Notes: a model not told the origin generated them from the letters alone. A DNA stretch of 50,625 bases from an uncultured Eubacteriales bacterium (GCA_934462825.1 CAKSIP010000007.1:1-50625); one strand, 5' to 3'. Positions 34,225 through 44,124 are shown, counted from the stretch's first letter. Translations and numbers: made by a program.

Positions 34225-35040
34225 CTACCGGAAAAGCATGATGCCGCCCGACAGAATCATCAAAATGGCAAAAATCAAACGAAGGACACGCCCCTTCAGC
34301 TTGCCGAGAAGCAGCGCGCCCAGCGCGCCTCCGGCCAACGAGCAAAGGGCAATGGCCGTGACCGTGGCCGGATCGGGGGGCGAAAAGGAGGCGTAAACCA
34401 GCGTGGAAACGACCGCCGGGGGCAGGATGATGGCAATGGCATTGGCAAAAATCATGCGCCGATCGGGAAACAGACGTCCGGCCAGCGCGGAGAGCGCAAA
34501 GACAATGACCGTACCGCCTCCCGTGCCGAAAACGCCGTTGATCACGCCGGCCGTCATCCCGACGGCGATCAGCCGAAAGGCCAGCGGCGCGTCGAGCGTC
34601 GCCCGCTTTTTTTCGCCCGTTCCCGCCGCGGGGTTGGTACTTTCCTCGCCCCCGCCCGCCGCGGACTTGGTGCTTTCCTCGCCCCCGCTCACCGCGGGTT
34701 TGGCGCTTTCCTCACCCCCGCCCGCCGCGGACTTGGCGCTTTCCTCGCCCCCGCTCACCGCGGGTTTGGTGCTTTCCTCGCCCGCTCCCGCCGCGGGGTT
34801 GGTGCTTTCCTCGCCCCCGCTCACCGCGAGATTGGCTCTTTTTTCGCCCGCTCCCGCCGCGGACTTGGTGCTTTCCTCGCTCCCGCCCGCCGCGGTTTTG
34901 GTGCTTTCCTCGCCCCCGCCCGCCGCGGACTTGGTGCTTTCCTCGCCCCCGCTCACCGCGAGATTGGCTCTTTTTTCGCCCGCCGAACCGCCGCCCTCCG
35001 GCGATCCTTGGGCGGTTCGGGTTTGCTTTTCGGCTTCCAT
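34225..35040 (-). CDS. Half-size TSUP (TauE/SafE) transporter with 11-residue repeat tail
   Basis: A 271-residue protein. Residues 18-150 are about twelve copies of an 11-residue unit (GGEESTKSAAG, with AGEKRANLAVS variants), Glu/Lys/Ser/Ala-rich and probably disordered and cytoplasmic. The last ~120 residues hold four membrane helices with the TSUP motif GVINGVFGTGGGTVIVFAL and an ending (FAILMILSGGIMLFR) like that of the other half. AAGGAGG precedes start 35040. Together with the following gene it likely forms a heterodimeric TSUP exporter. Substrate unknown. Confidence 0.85.
   Translation of the reverse strand: MEAEKQTRTAQGSPEGGGSAGEKRANLAVSGGEESTKSAAGGGEESTKTAAGGSEESTKSAAGAGEKRANLAVSGGEESTNPAAGAGEESTKPAVSGGEESAKSAAGGGEESAKPAVSGGEESTKSAAGGGEESTNPAAGTGEKKRATLDAPLAFRLIAVGMTAGVINGVFGTGGGTVIVFALSALAGRLFPDRRMIFANAIAIILPPAVVSTLVYASFSPPDPATVTAIALCSLAGGALGALLLGKLKGRVLRLIFAILMILSGGIMLFR
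34590..34985. repeat. 33-bp in-frame tandem repeat in the TSUP gene
   Basis: About twelve units of 33 bp of the kind GCCGCGGACTTGGTGCTTTC plus CTCGCCCCCGCCC. Two to three subtypes alternate, indicating expansion by recombination while the frame is kept. Confidence 0.95.
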
Positions 35041-35101
35041 CGCGTTTCGCCTCCTTCGCCGGCGCTTTTTCACAAAAAAATTTTCCCTTGACAAATAATT
35101 C

Positions 35102-35130
35102 TTGAAAAGGGGGAAAAACTATGATATAAT
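35102..35130 (+). promoter_or_regulatory. Sigma-A promoter for ftsK
   Basis: TTGAAA (35102-35107), 17 bp, TATAAT (35125-35130), about 175 bp before the start. Confidence 0.7.
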
Positions 35131-35303
35131 AAATTAACTATTCTTATAGGGGACTTTTTTCGTTCGATACGACAAAAAGGCCTTTTTGCCGCAAAAGACC
35201 GTTATAGCCCGCCCTGCGCGACGCTTCCGTGAAGCTTCGCGCGTTGACGCCGTTCCTGCGCCGATCCCCGGCTTAGTTTGTCACATAAGGGAAATCGCTA
35301 TAC

Positions 35304-38300
35304 GTGCTTTTTTCGCGCATGGATAAGGCCGGTTTCGCCGTTTTTCATAAAATTGCCGCAACGCAGGGCAAGCCGTTCAAAATCTACGAAAGGAAAGGAT
35401 TTTCTCAAGACGTGAAAGCTAAAGAAAAAGAAAAAGAAAAAGAAAAAGTAAAAGCCAAAGAAAAAGCAAAAGATAATAAAAGAAAAAATCAGGAAGCAGA
35501 TCGGTGGAAAGACACCGACAACGAAAAAGCCAGAGGCAGGGGAAGCGGAAGCGGAAACGGAAACGACGGAGAGCGCGCCCGTTCCTTCTCGCCCGACGCC
35601 TCCGACCGAAAACGGGAGGGGCGTGCTTCGACGGAAAGAGAGCCCAAGGCTTCGGATCGTGAGAGAGAACGTTTCGATTCGGAGGACGCCGCGTCGCCGC
35701 GCCGCCGTGTTCAGCGAAGAGAGCCGGCGTATGAGGAGCCTGACGCGCCGCGCGTGCCGGCCTCCTCGCGCCTGATTCATCAGTTCCTTCCGTTTATTTT
35801 TTGGGTTCTTGCCATTTTGATCGGAGCCTGCCTGATCGTGGTGGAGCTGTGCCACTCGGATATGGGAATCGGCGGCCGCTTTATCAGCCACTTTTTGTGC
35901 GGCACCTTCGGATACGGAGCCTTCTTTATCCCCGTGGCCGTGGCCTATATCGGCACGCGCTGGCATAAAATCGTGGACGATGCCCGCGCCGGACTCAAGT
36001 TTTTGCTGATGCTGATTTCGCTGGTGCTCCTTTCGACGCTGATTCAGACCATTGCGCTTTGGAGCAGCGGCGGTGCCGACTTCCGGATCGACAAGCTGTG
36101 GAACCACGGACAGGCCGTCGGCGGCGGAGTGATCGGCGGGCTGCTTCGCAGTCTGCTCTACCTGATGTTCAACAACATCGGCACCTTGATTTTGGTGGTG
36201 GCCTCGTTGGCCATCTCTTTGATGTTCCTGTTCAGCCTGACGCCCAAAAACATATGGACATTCTTTCAATACCGGAAAAAGCTGCGCCATGAGCGCCGCG
36301 AGGAGCGCGCCGAAAGGGAAGCGGCCGAGCTGGCCCGGCGCGAAAAGATTGAAAAGGAAGAACGCGCCGCCCTGCTGCGCCGTCGCGCGCGGGAACCCGG
36401 CGAGGACGGGAGCGCGTCTCTGTCCGAATCGGCGGATTTGGCCGATGACAGCGCCGAGGACGCGTCGGAGGATCTGAACAAAGGCCGGTACCGGATTCGC
36501 AAAAAAGAGGAGGAAGCGCCCGAAAAGCGCACGCCGGCGGAGGATCCGATCCTGTCAATCCCGAAAAAGATCCTGGAGCAGGAGGACAGCTCTGACGCCG
36601 CGCCTGTTCCGACACCGGAACCGCCAAGACCGGCGATGGCCGTCGAGGAGGGAGAGCGGGACGATGACGGAGTGCGCCTGCGCGAAATCTTTTCGCAAAA
36701 CTCCGGCCATGGAAAAACGAGCGACGGTGTGATCACCATTGATTTGCCCGCCGACAACGCCCCTTTCAAGCGAGAGCCGATTCCCCCCGCGCCGCAAGCG
36801 CCAAGCCCGGCCAAAACCACGGAGGAAAAAGCGCCCGTTCGCGCGCCGAAGAACACTACGGTCATCAGCATGAAGGTGGACACTGAACAGCTAACCGAGC
36901 TGGAAAATCTGCGGAGCGACGGCGCCGACGAAACCGAGCCGGAAAAGCCGATGGATTATCAATTCCCGCCCATCTCTCTGCTGAAAGAGGACAAGAACAT
37001 AGGCGACGCCGACGCTACCGCCGAAATGAAGGAAAATGCCGCGATCCTGCGGGATACGCTGGCGAGCTTTAATATCGGCGTGCGGGACGAGATTCAATGC
37101 TCGCACGGCCCGACTATTACCCGCTACGAGCTGCGCCCCAAAGAGGGCATCCGCGTGCGTTCGATTGCCAATTTGGTGGACGATATTGCGCTCAGCTTGG
37201 CCACGTCCGGCGTGCGTATTGAGGCGCCGATTCCGAACAAGCCTTTTGTCGGAATCGAAGTGCCGAACCATGTGCGGCTGACCGTTTACCTCCGAACGCT
37301 GATCGAAAACGATAAATTCCGCAACGATTCGGGCAAGCTGACCGCCTGCCTCGGCGCCGACGTCGGCGGCAACCCGGTGTTCTTCGACATCAGCAAAATG
37401 CCCCACCTTCTGATCGCCGGCGCGACCGGTATGGGTAAGTCGGTGTGTATCAACTGCATCATCATCAGCCTGCTTTATAAGGCGCGCCCCGATGAGGTCA
37501 AGCTGATTCTGATCGACCCCAAAAAAGTGGAATTTACCATATACAAGGATATTCCGCATCTGTATGCTCCTATCGTCAGCGATCCGAAAAAGGCGGCCGG
37601 TGCGCTGGCCTCGGCCGTGGCCGAAATGGAGCGCCGCTTTGAGCTGATCGAGGAGGTCGGCGTTCGTGACATCAACAGCTACAACGCCGCCATTGCAAAC
37701 GATCCCACCAAGGAATTTTTGCCGAAGATGGTGATTGTGATTGACGAGCTGGCCGATTTGATGATGACGGCGCCCGGCGAAGTGGAGGCCTCCATTTGCC
37801 GTCTGGCGCAGAAGGCCAGAGCGGCCGGGATTCACCTGATTGTCGGTACACAGCGTCCTTCGGTGGACGTTATCACCGGTCTGATCAAAGCCAACGTGCC
37901 CTCTCGGATTGCCTGCACCGTTTCCTCGCAGGTGGATTCCCGTACCATCATTGATATTGCCGGCGCCGAGCGACTGATCGGCCGCGGCGACATGCTGTTT
38001 GCCCCGGTGGGTATATCGAAGCCCATGCGTGTGCAGGGCGCCTTTGTCAGCGATGGCGAGGTGGAAGCCGTGGTGGAATTTATCAAGGAGCACAACGCCT
38101 CGGCCGAATATAACAAAGACTTTATTTCGACGATGGAGAGCGAAGCGGCCAAGTGCGGCAACAAGAAGGGCGGCGGCGACAGTGAAGGCGGCGACAGCAG
38201 CGGCGATGCGGATCCCAAGTTCCGCGAGGCGGTCAAGCTGGCCATTGATGCCGGCAAGATTTCCACCTCCCTGATGCAGCGAATGCTGGGCGTGGGATAC

Positions 38301-38459
38301 GGCCGCGCGGCCAAGATTCTTGACCGTATGGAGGATCTCGGTTATATCAGCCCGCCGGACGGCAACAAGCCGCGCCGCGTGATCATCACGATGCAAGAGT
38401 ACATGGAAAAGGTGGTCAACGACGAGTTTGGCCCGGACAGCGATTCCTCGGAGGACTGA
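35304..38459 (+). CDS. ftsK: FtsK/SpoIIIE DNA translocase
   Basis: A 1051-residue membrane-anchored motor that pumps chromosomal DNA through the division or sporulation septum. Residues 1-155 are a charged tail with KEKEKEK and GSGSGNGN runs from short repeats. Four membrane helices follow (about 158-320), then an acidic/Pro linker (to about 560) and the motor: alpha domain, Walker A GATGMGKS (706-713), Walker B MVIVIDELADLMM and a C-terminal winged-helix gamma domain (GVGYGRAAKILDRMEDLGYI). The GTG at 35304 has AAGGGA 11 bases upstream; ATG 35319 and a GTG at 35412 are alternatives, so the true N-terminus is uncertain. Confidence 0.95.
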   Translation: MLFSRMDKAGFAVFHKIAATQGKPFKIYERKGFSQDVKAKEKEKEKEKVKAKEKAKDNKRKNQEADRWKDTDNEKARGRGSGSGNGNDGERARSFSPDASDRKREGRASTEREPKASDRERERFDSEDAASPRRRVQRREPAYEEPDAPRVPASSRLIHQFLPFIFWVLAILIGACLIVVELCHSDMGIGGRFISHFLCGTFGYGAFFIPVAVAYIGTRWHKIVDDARAGLKFLLMLISLVLLSTLIQTIALWSSGGADFRIDKLWNHGQAVGGGVIGGLLRSLLYLMFNNIGTLILVVASLAISLMFLFSLTPKNIWTFFQYRKKLRHERREERAEREAAELARREKIEKEERAALLRRRAREPGEDGSASLSESADLADDSAEDASEDLNKGRYRIRKKEEEAPEKRTPAEDPILSIPKKILEQEDSSDAAPVPTPEPPRPAMAVEEGERDDDGVRLREIFSQNSGHGKTSDGVITIDLPADNAPFKREPIPPAPQAPSPAKTTEEKAPVRAPKNTTVISMKVDTEQLTELENLRSDGADETEPEKPMDYQFPPISLLKEDKNIGDADATAEMKENAAILRDTLASFNIGVRDEIQCSHGPTITRYELRPKEGIRVRSIANLVDDIALSLATSGVRIEAPIPNKPFVGIEVPNHVRLTVYLRTLIENDKFRNDSGKLTACLGADVGGNPVFFDISKMPHLLIAGATGMGKSVCINCIIISLLYKARPDEVKLILIDPKKVEFTIYKDIPHLYAPIVSDPKKAAGALASAVAEMERRFELIEEVGVRDINSYNAAIANDPTKEFLPKMVIVIDELADLMMTAPGEVEASICRLAQKARAAGIHLIVGTQRPSVDVITGLIKANVPSRIACTVSSQVDSRTIIDIAGAERLIGRGDMLFAPVGISKPMRVQGAFVSDGEVEAVVEFIKEHNASAEYNKDFISTMESEAAKCGNKKGGGDSEGGDSSGDADPKFREAVKLAIDAGKISTSLMQRMLGVGYGRAAKILDRMEDLGYISPPDGNKPRRVIITMQEYMEKVVNDEFGPDSDSSED

Positions 38460-38530
38460 GGAGCGTCCGCGACCGCATTGTCGTTTGTCACGAAAAAGAA
38501 AAAGAAAAAGCAAAAAGTAAAAAGTAGAAA

Positions 38531-38570
38531 GAAGCCCCGGCCGAATCCGCAAGGAAAAGGCCGGGGCTTC
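38531..38570 (-). terminator. Bidirectional terminator between ftsK and the ABC pair
   Basis: GAAGCCCCGGCC (38531-38542) pairs with GGCCGGGGCTTC (38559-38570). On the minus strand it is followed by TTTCTACTTTTTACTTTTTG, so it mainly serves the ABC operon. Confidence 0.85.
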
Positions 38571-38625
38571 TCGGATAGGAGAGGGAGTTCAAAACGCAAA
38601 AGGAAGGTTTGCTCCCCTTTTTTAT

Positions 38626-40422
38626 TTACACAACCGCAAATTGGCTGTTGTAGAGCTTGGCGTAAAATCCGCCGGCTTGCAAAAGCGAGGCGTGATTGCC
38701 CTTTTCGATGACGTGCCCGTCCTTCATGACAAGAATCATGTCGGCCGATTGAATGGTGGACAGGCGATGGGCCACGATGAAGGAGGTGCGCCCCTGCATC
38801 ATTTCGGCAAAGGCCGCCTGAATTTTCAGCTCGGTGCGCGTGTCGATGGAGGAGGTCGCTTCATCCAAAATCAGCATCGGAGGCAGGGCCAGCATGGCGC
38901 GCGCAATGCACAAAAGCTGTCGTTGCCCGGCGGAAAGGTTGCTTCCGTTTTCCCGGATTTCGGTGTCATAGCCCTTGGGCAGCCGTCGGATAAAGGAATG
39001 GGCGTGCGCCGCCTTGGCCGCCGCCACCACCTCGTCGTCGGTGGCACTTGGGCGTCCGTAGGCAATGTTTTGGCGAACGGTTCCAAAGGACAGCCACGTG
39101 TCCTGCAAAACCATGCCGTACCGGGCGCGCAGATCCTTCCGCGCCATGTGCCGGATGTCGGCGCCGTCCACGCGGATGACGCCGCTGTTTACGTCGTAGA
39201 ACCGCATCAGAAGATTGATCAGCGTGGTTTTTCCGCAACCGGTCGGCCCCACAATGGCAATGCGCTGACCGGGTGCCACGTCCAAAGAGAGGTCTTCGAT
39301 CAGCGGACGATCGGGCACGTAGCGAAAGGACACCTGCTCCAGCGTGACGCGTCCGGCCGGAACGGGGGAAAGCGGTTCGGAATCTTCGGGCACCTCCTCC
39401 GGTTCGTCCAAAAGCTCAAACACGCGCGCCGCGCAGGTCAGTGCGTTTTGCAGCTCGGTGACAACACCGCTGATTTCGTTGAAGGGCTTGGCGTATTGGG
39501 AGGCGTAGCTCAGAAAAACGCTCAGCTCGCCCACCGTCAGCCGCCCCGCAACGGCGCTTAGCGCGCAGATCAGCGCGACAACGGCATACACTAAGTTGTT
39601 GATCAGACGGGTGCTGGGGTTGGTCAGGCTGGAGAAAAAGGTCGCTTGCAGAGCCGCCTTGCCGAGGCGGTCGTTCACCTCATCGAAATCGGCCAACGAG
39701 GCCGCCTCATGTCCGTAAGCGCGCACCACGCGCTGTCCCTCCACCAGCTCGTTGATCAGAGCCGTCTGCTCGCCGCGGACGGCGGCCTGCTCTTTGAAAA
39801 ACCGGCTGGTGCGCGTGGCGATAAAGCGCGCCACAAAAATGGAAAGCGGGGTGAGAACCACCACGGCCAGCGCAATGAGCGGATGAAGCCAAAACATGAT
39901 GCCGAGGGTGGAAAGAATGATAATCACACCCGAAAAAAGCTGTGTAAATCCCATCAAAAGGCCGTCGGCAAAGGTGTCCACGTCGGCCACCATGCGGCTG
40001 ACCGTGTCGCCGGTCGGACGGATGTCCAGATAGGAAAGAGGCAGATGCTGGAGCTTGCGGCTGACGGCGTTGCGGAGATCGCGGCAGACCGAAAAGGTGA
40101 TGCGGTTGTTGGCGAGGGTGAGAAGCCCCTGCGCCAGCGCCCCGATAGCGGCCGTGATGAGAATCACGAGAATGGCGCGCCCGACGGCCGACAGGTTTAC
40201 GTTGCCGACGCCCAGCAGAGCGTCAATGGCCAGCCCGCTGAAAATCGGGATGAAAAGCTGTGCCGCCGCGACGATCAGCGCAAAGAAAAGGCTCAGCGCC
40301 ACCAGGGCGCGATAAGGTCGGATCTGATGCAGAACGCGGGAGAGGGTGGAGGATTTTTTTGACGCCGTGCTTGGCGCCATGGCGGTTTTTTCTTGCTTGT
40401 TTTGCTTGCTTTGCGTTTTCAT
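38626..40422 (-). CDS. Heterodimeric ABC exporter, subunit with canonical ATPase site
   Basis: A 598-residue fused permease-ATPase: six membrane helices (about 35-325), Walker A GPTGCGKT, signature LSAGQRQ and Walker B MLILDEATSSIDTRTE with the catalytic Glu. It matches the BmrD/LmrD/TM288 type of multidrug exporter half. Its start codon overlaps the stop of the preceding half (ATGA), so the pair is coupled. It begins with a Lys/Gln-rich 25-residue cytoplasmic stretch. Confidence 0.94.
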   Translation of the reverse strand: MKTQSKQNKQEKTAMAPSTASKKSSTLSRVLHQIRPYRALVALSLFFALIVAAAQLFIPIFSGLAIDALLGVGNVNLSAVGRAILVILITAAIGALAQGLLTLANNRITFSVCRDLRNAVSRKLQHLPLSYLDIRPTGDTVSRMVADVDTFADGLLMGFTQLFSGVIIILSTLGIMFWLHPLIALAVVVLTPLSIFVARFIATRTSRFFKEQAAVRGEQTALINELVEGQRVVRAYGHEAASLADFDEVNDRLGKAALQATFFSSLTNPSTRLINNLVYAVVALICALSAVAGRLTVGELSVFLSYASQYAKPFNEISGVVTELQNALTCAARVFELLDEPEEVPEDSEPLSPVPAGRVTLEQVSFRYVPDRPLIEDLSLDVAPGQRIAIVGPTGCGKTTLINLLMRFYDVNSGVIRVDGADIRHMARKDLRARYGMVLQDTWLSFGTVRQNIAYGRPSATDDEVVAAAKAAHAHSFIRRLPKGYDTEIRENGSNLSAGQRQLLCIARAMLALPPMLILDEATSSIDTRTELKIQAAFAEMMQGRTSFIVAHRLSTIQSADMILVMKDGHVIEKGNHASLLQAGGFYAKLYNSQFAVV

Positions 40423-42143
40423 GCCGAGGCTCCTCCAAACTGACTTTCATAAATTTCCTTGTAAACGGCGCAATCACGCAAAAGCTCCTCGTGCCGTCCC
40501 GCGCCGACCAAATGGCCGTCATCGAGCACAAGGATCTGATCGGCCTGCATCAGCGAACCGGCCCGTTGGCTGACCAAAAGGACGGTTAGGCTTTGGGGAA
40601 GCTGATGAAGGGCGTGCCGCAAAGCGGCGTCGGTGGCGTAGTCCAACGCGGACGCGCTGTCATCCAGAATCAGGATGTCGGCGCCGGCGAGAAGGGCGCG
40701 GGCGATAGTCAGGCGCTGGCGTTGCCCGCCCGACAGGTTGGCGCCGCCCTGTGTGATTTTTTCATTCAATCCGTCCGGCTTTTTGCGGACAAATTCGGCG
40801 GCCTGCGCCGTTTCCAACGCCTGCCACAGTTCTTCCTCGGTGGCGTCCGGCTTGCCCCAGCGCAGATTTTCGGCGATTGTCCCCGTAAAGAGCCGCGGCT
40901 TTTGATCCACAATCGCCACGGAAGAAAGCAGAGCTTCGCGCGACAGGGAGGCAATCGGCTTGCCTTTCAGCGTCACACAGCCCGACGTGGCGTCATAAAA
41001 GCGGGGAATCAAATGGACTAAAGAGGATTTTCCGCTGCCGGTGCCGCCGATGATGCCGACGGTTTGTCCGCGACGCACGGAAAAGCAGATGTCGCTGATG
41101 GATTCGGCGCCGGCGCCGGCATAGAGAAGGGAAACGTGATCAAAACGCAAAATTTCCTCGGCGGAATCGTCGCCGGTTTCGTGGCCGTCAAAGCGCATGG
41201 AGCTTTCGGTGTCGAGAATCTGCCCGATGCGTCCCATGCCGGCCGCGGATTTGCCGAGCAGAACCACCAGGTTGGCCAGCTTGACAAGTTCCACGAGGAT
41301 CTGCCCGATGTAGTTTATGAGAGCAATGACGTTGCCCGAAAGGAGAACGCCGCGATTCACTTTGTCGGCGCCCATCCAAAGGATGCAGACGATGCCGACG
41401 TTGACGATGACATACGTCAGGGGATTGAGCAGGGCGTTCCAGCGCCCCACGTGAAGCTGGGAGCGCCAAAGCCGGGCATTTGTTTCGGCAAATTGCTCCG
41501 TTTGCTGTTCCTCGCGCCCGAAGGCGCGGATGACGCGCACCCCGTTTAGGTTTTCGCGCGTTTCCCCCGTCACCGCGTCCAGGTTTTTCTGCACGGTTTT
41601 GTATTTCGGCGCGGTCAGAAACATCATGCCGAACACGACGGCAAACAAAAGCACAATCGCGCCGACAAAAATCAGAGCGATTTGGCTGTCGATGGTAAAG
41701 GCGAGAATCATGGCGCCGAACACGATAAAGGGACTGCGCAAAAACAGGCGCAGGAACATGTTGGCCCCGTTTTGCACCTGATTGACGTCGCTGGTCATGC
41801 GCGTAATCAGCGTGGAAGTCCCGATGCGGTCAAGCTCCGAAAAACTGAAGCTCTGGATCCGCGCCAAAAGCTCCCGCCGCAGCCCCATGGCGGTGCCGGT
41901 GGCGGCGCGCGCGGCGAAATACTGCGCCACAAAGGAGCAAAGCAGCCCCAAAAGCGCCATGGCAATCAGCAAAAGAAAATGGGTAAAGATATAGGAATTG
42001 TCCCGGCCGACGATGCCGACGTCGATGATTTTGGCTACAATCAGCGGAACCGTCAGATCAAAGCAGGCCTCCAGCATTTTGAAAAGGGGGGCGAGAACGG
42101 CCTCAAGCCGATATTTTTTCAGATAAGGAAGCAGATGTTTCAT
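40419..42143 (-). CDS. Heterodimeric ABC exporter, subunit with degenerate ATPase site
   Basis: A 574-residue fused permease-ATPase that is first in the operon. It has Walker A GGTGSGKS and signature LSGGQRQ, but Walker B reads ILILDDSASALD, with Asp in place of the catalytic Glu. That is the hallmark of the non-catalytic half in BmrC/LmrC/TM287-type heterodimers and explains the pairing with the next gene. Substrate cannot be inferred; no adjacent regulator. Confidence 0.94.
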   Translation of the reverse strand: MKHLLPYLKKYRLEAVLAPLFKMLEACFDLTVPLIVAKIIDVGIVGRDNSYIFTHFLLLIAMALLGLLCSFVAQYFAARAATGTAMGLRRELLARIQSFSFSELDRIGTSTLITRMTSDVNQVQNGANMFLRLFLRSPFIVFGAMILAFTIDSQIALIFVGAIVLLFAVVFGMMFLTAPKYKTVQKNLDAVTGETRENLNGVRVIRAFGREEQQTEQFAETNARLWRSQLHVGRWNALLNPLTYVIVNVGIVCILWMGADKVNRGVLLSGNVIALINYIGQILVELVKLANLVVLLGKSAAGMGRIGQILDTESSMRFDGHETGDDSAEEILRFDHVSLLYAGAGAESISDICFSVRRGQTVGIIGGTGSGKSSLVHLIPRFYDATSGCVTLKGKPIASLSREALLSSVAIVDQKPRLFTGTIAENLRWGKPDATEEELWQALETAQAAEFVRKKPDGLNEKITQGGANLSGGQRQRLTIARALLAGADILILDDSASALDYATDAALRHALHQLPQSLTVLLVSQRAGSLMQADQILVLDDGHLVGAGRHEELLRDCAVYKEIYESQFGGASA

Positions 42144-42333
42144 GCGGCTTCAAAAAATCCTTTCTTTGACAAAGCGAAGATGAGACAAGCGTCGGTTTTC
42201 GCAGCCCTTTTCGGCGGGTTTCGCCCGAATCGGAGGGAACGGCGTATGTCGGGGGAGGGGAAGCAGGGGGTATTTTTTTCAAAATTTACGGTCGCGGGGG
42301 CGGAGAGGGGCGGCGTTTTAGCCGGCTTTCGCC

Positions 42334-42362
42334 ATTATATCACATTTCTCGTCGGCGGTCAA
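42334..42362 (-). promoter_or_regulatory. Sigma-A promoter for the ABC exporter pair
   Basis: On the minus strand TTGACC (42362-42357), 17 bp, TATAAT (42339-42334), about 190 bp before the first start. Confidence 0.75.
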
Positions 42363-42458
42363 TCCTTGATTTTCTACCTATAATTTAATATACCCGAAAA
42401 GGCGAAAAAAGCCCGAATAATTTCTTGCTTTACAACGATAAAAATTTTGAATTTTCTG

Positions 42459-42509
42459 TTGACAATTGGGGAAAAAGATGTTACAATGTTACTCATATTA
42501 TCAATTGTC
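42459..42509 (+). promoter_or_regulatory. Promoter for the APC permease, flanked by an inverted repeat
   Basis: TTGACA (42459-42464), 17 bp, TACAAT (42482-42487). GACAATTG (42461-42468) overlaps the -35 and its complement CAATTGTC lies at 42502-42509, downstream of the -10. This may be an operator or a looped site. Confidence 0.75.
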
Positions 42510-42525
42510 ATGATGGAGGAACGGT

Positions 42526-43944
42526 ATGGACAATAAATTGCAAAAAAAATACGGGCTGATTACGGCGATCTGCATGGTGGTCGGCATCGTTGTAGGCTCC
42601 GGCGTCTTTTTCAAGGCGCAAAACGTCCTGAACATAACCGAGGGCAATATGCCTTTGGGCATTCTCGCCTGGGTGATCGGCGGCGTGGTGATGCTGATCT
42701 GTGCCTTGAATTTCTCCACCCTGGCTACGCACTTTGAAAAAGTGAACGGCATCGTGGACTACGGCGAAGCCACCGTGGGAAAAGGCTATGCGTATTCCAT
42801 CGCATGGTTCAGCACCATGATTTATTACCCCGGTATGACCAGCGTGCTTGCGTGGGTTTCGGCTCGGTATACGGTCGCTCTGTTCGGCCATGCCCCCGAC
42901 ACGGGTATTTGTCTGGCCCTCGCTTGCTTCTACCTTTGCGCTTCGTATGCCGTCAACGCGCTTTCCCCCAAGCTAGCGGGAAAATTCCAGGTCAGCACAA
43001 CCTTTATTAAGCTGATCCCCCTGCTTCTGATTGCCGTTGCCGGTACCATTTCCGGCCTGTTCGGGGAAAACACGTACCTGATCACCGCCTTCAAGAGCGG
43101 ATCCGTCCTTCCTTCCAACGGCGTGGGCGCCGCCCTGTTCGCCGGTATCGTGGCGACGGCGTTTGCCTATGAGGGCTGGATCATTGCCACCTCCATCAAT
43201 GCGGAGCTGAAAAACGCCAAGCGAAATCTGCCCTTGGCACTGACGCTCGGCGGCATTATTATCGTGGCCATTTACGTGGTTTATTACATCGGCATTGCGG
43301 GCACCGCCGATATTCGCACGCTGATTCAGGAGGGCGCGCCGAAAGGCTTTACCAACCTGCTCGGCAAAACGGGCGGCACAGCCGTCAGCGTCCTGATCGT
43401 GGTGTCGTGTCTCGGCACACTCAACGGACTGATGCTGGCCTCGACCCGAGGCATGTACGCCATGGCCGTGCGCAACCAAGGCCCGGCCCCCAAGACCTTT
43501 GTTGAGGTCAGCCCCTCGACCAACATGCCCACCAACTCCTCGGTGTTCGGCTTAGTCATTTGCGCCGTGTGGCTCTTTTACTTCTTTGGCGCCAACTTGA
43601 TGGAAAAGCCGCTGTTCGGCCCGTTCAGCTTTGATTCGTCCGAGCTGCCGATCATCACCATTTACGGCTTCTACATCCCGATTTTTATCATGTTTATTAA
43701 AAAATACGGAAAACAGAACCCCTTCAAAAATATCGTGTTGCCGATCTTCGGCATTATCGCCTCGGCCTTTATGATTTTCGCGGCAATCTGGGCGCACGGT
43801 ATCACCCCCTACCAAGTGGCGAAGGCAAACGGCTCCTTCTCTTGCCCGGTTCTCTTTTACCTGATCCTTTTTGCGGGGATTATGGCGATCGGCGCCTTCT
43901 TCTACGGCGCGCGCGATAAGAAAAAAACCGGCAAAAAGCAATAA
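42526..43944 (+). CDS. APC-family amino acid permease
   Basis: A 472-residue transporter with about twelve membrane helices of the amino acid-polyamine-organocation family. The N-terminal GIVVGSGVFFKAQNVL is the substrate-binding unwound helix; FAYEGWIIATSINAELKNAKRNLP is the family signature. GGAGG precedes the ATG. It stands alone between a promoter and a terminator. Closest in style to the LAT/exchanger or GABA-permease branches; substrate unresolved. Confidence 0.92.
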   Translation: MDNKLQKKYGLITAICMVVGIVVGSGVFFKAQNVLNITEGNMPLGILAWVIGGVVMLICALNFSTLATHFEKVNGIVDYGEATVGKGYAYSIAWFSTMIYYPGMTSVLAWVSARYTVALFGHAPDTGICLALACFYLCASYAVNALSPKLAGKFQVSTTFIKLIPLLLIAVAGTISGLFGENTYLITAFKSGSVLPSNGVGAALFAGIVATAFAYEGWIIATSINAELKNAKRNLPLALTLGGIIIVAIYVVYYIGIAGTADIRTLIQEGAPKGFTNLLGKTGGTAVSVLIVVSCLGTLNGLMLASTRGMYAMAVRNQGPAPKTFVEVSPSTNMPTNSSVFGLVICAVWLFYFFGANLMEKPLFGPFSFDSSELPIITIYGFYIPIFIMFIKKYGKQNPFKNIVLPIFGIIASAFMIFAAIWAHGITPYQVAKANGSFSCPVLFYLILFAGIMAIGAFFYGARDKKKTGKKQ

Positions 43945-43975
43945 GCTTCGCAAAAGTAAGAACTGTCACGGCCGC

Positions 43976-44023
43976 GGGGCGCTCCCGATTTCAAACGAAA
44001 ATTCGGAGCGCCCCCCCTTTTTT
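43976..44023 (+). terminator. Terminator after the APC permease
   Basis: GGGGCGCTCCCGA (43976-43988) pairs with TCGGAGCGCCCC (44003-44014); CCCTTTTTT follows. Confidence 0.9.
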
Positions 44024-44095
44024 ACAAAAAGACCGACTTCGGCCGCGTCCCCTGCGCCCCAAAACGGCACCGTTCGTCAAATTTTGGGGTTTCCA

Positions 44096-44124
44096 TTGAC
44101 AAAGCAGAAGGGATATAGTATAAT
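44096..44124 (+). promoter_or_regulatory. Sigma-A promoter for the Wzz/CpsD/CpsB module
   Basis: Perfect consensus TTGACA (44096-44101), 17 bp, TATAAT (44119-44124). Confidence 0.9.

Noticed and set aside
33453..34241. Plus-strand frames opposite the TSUP halves
   Set aside because: No family motifs; the minus strand has ribosome sites, membrane helices and TSUP signatures.
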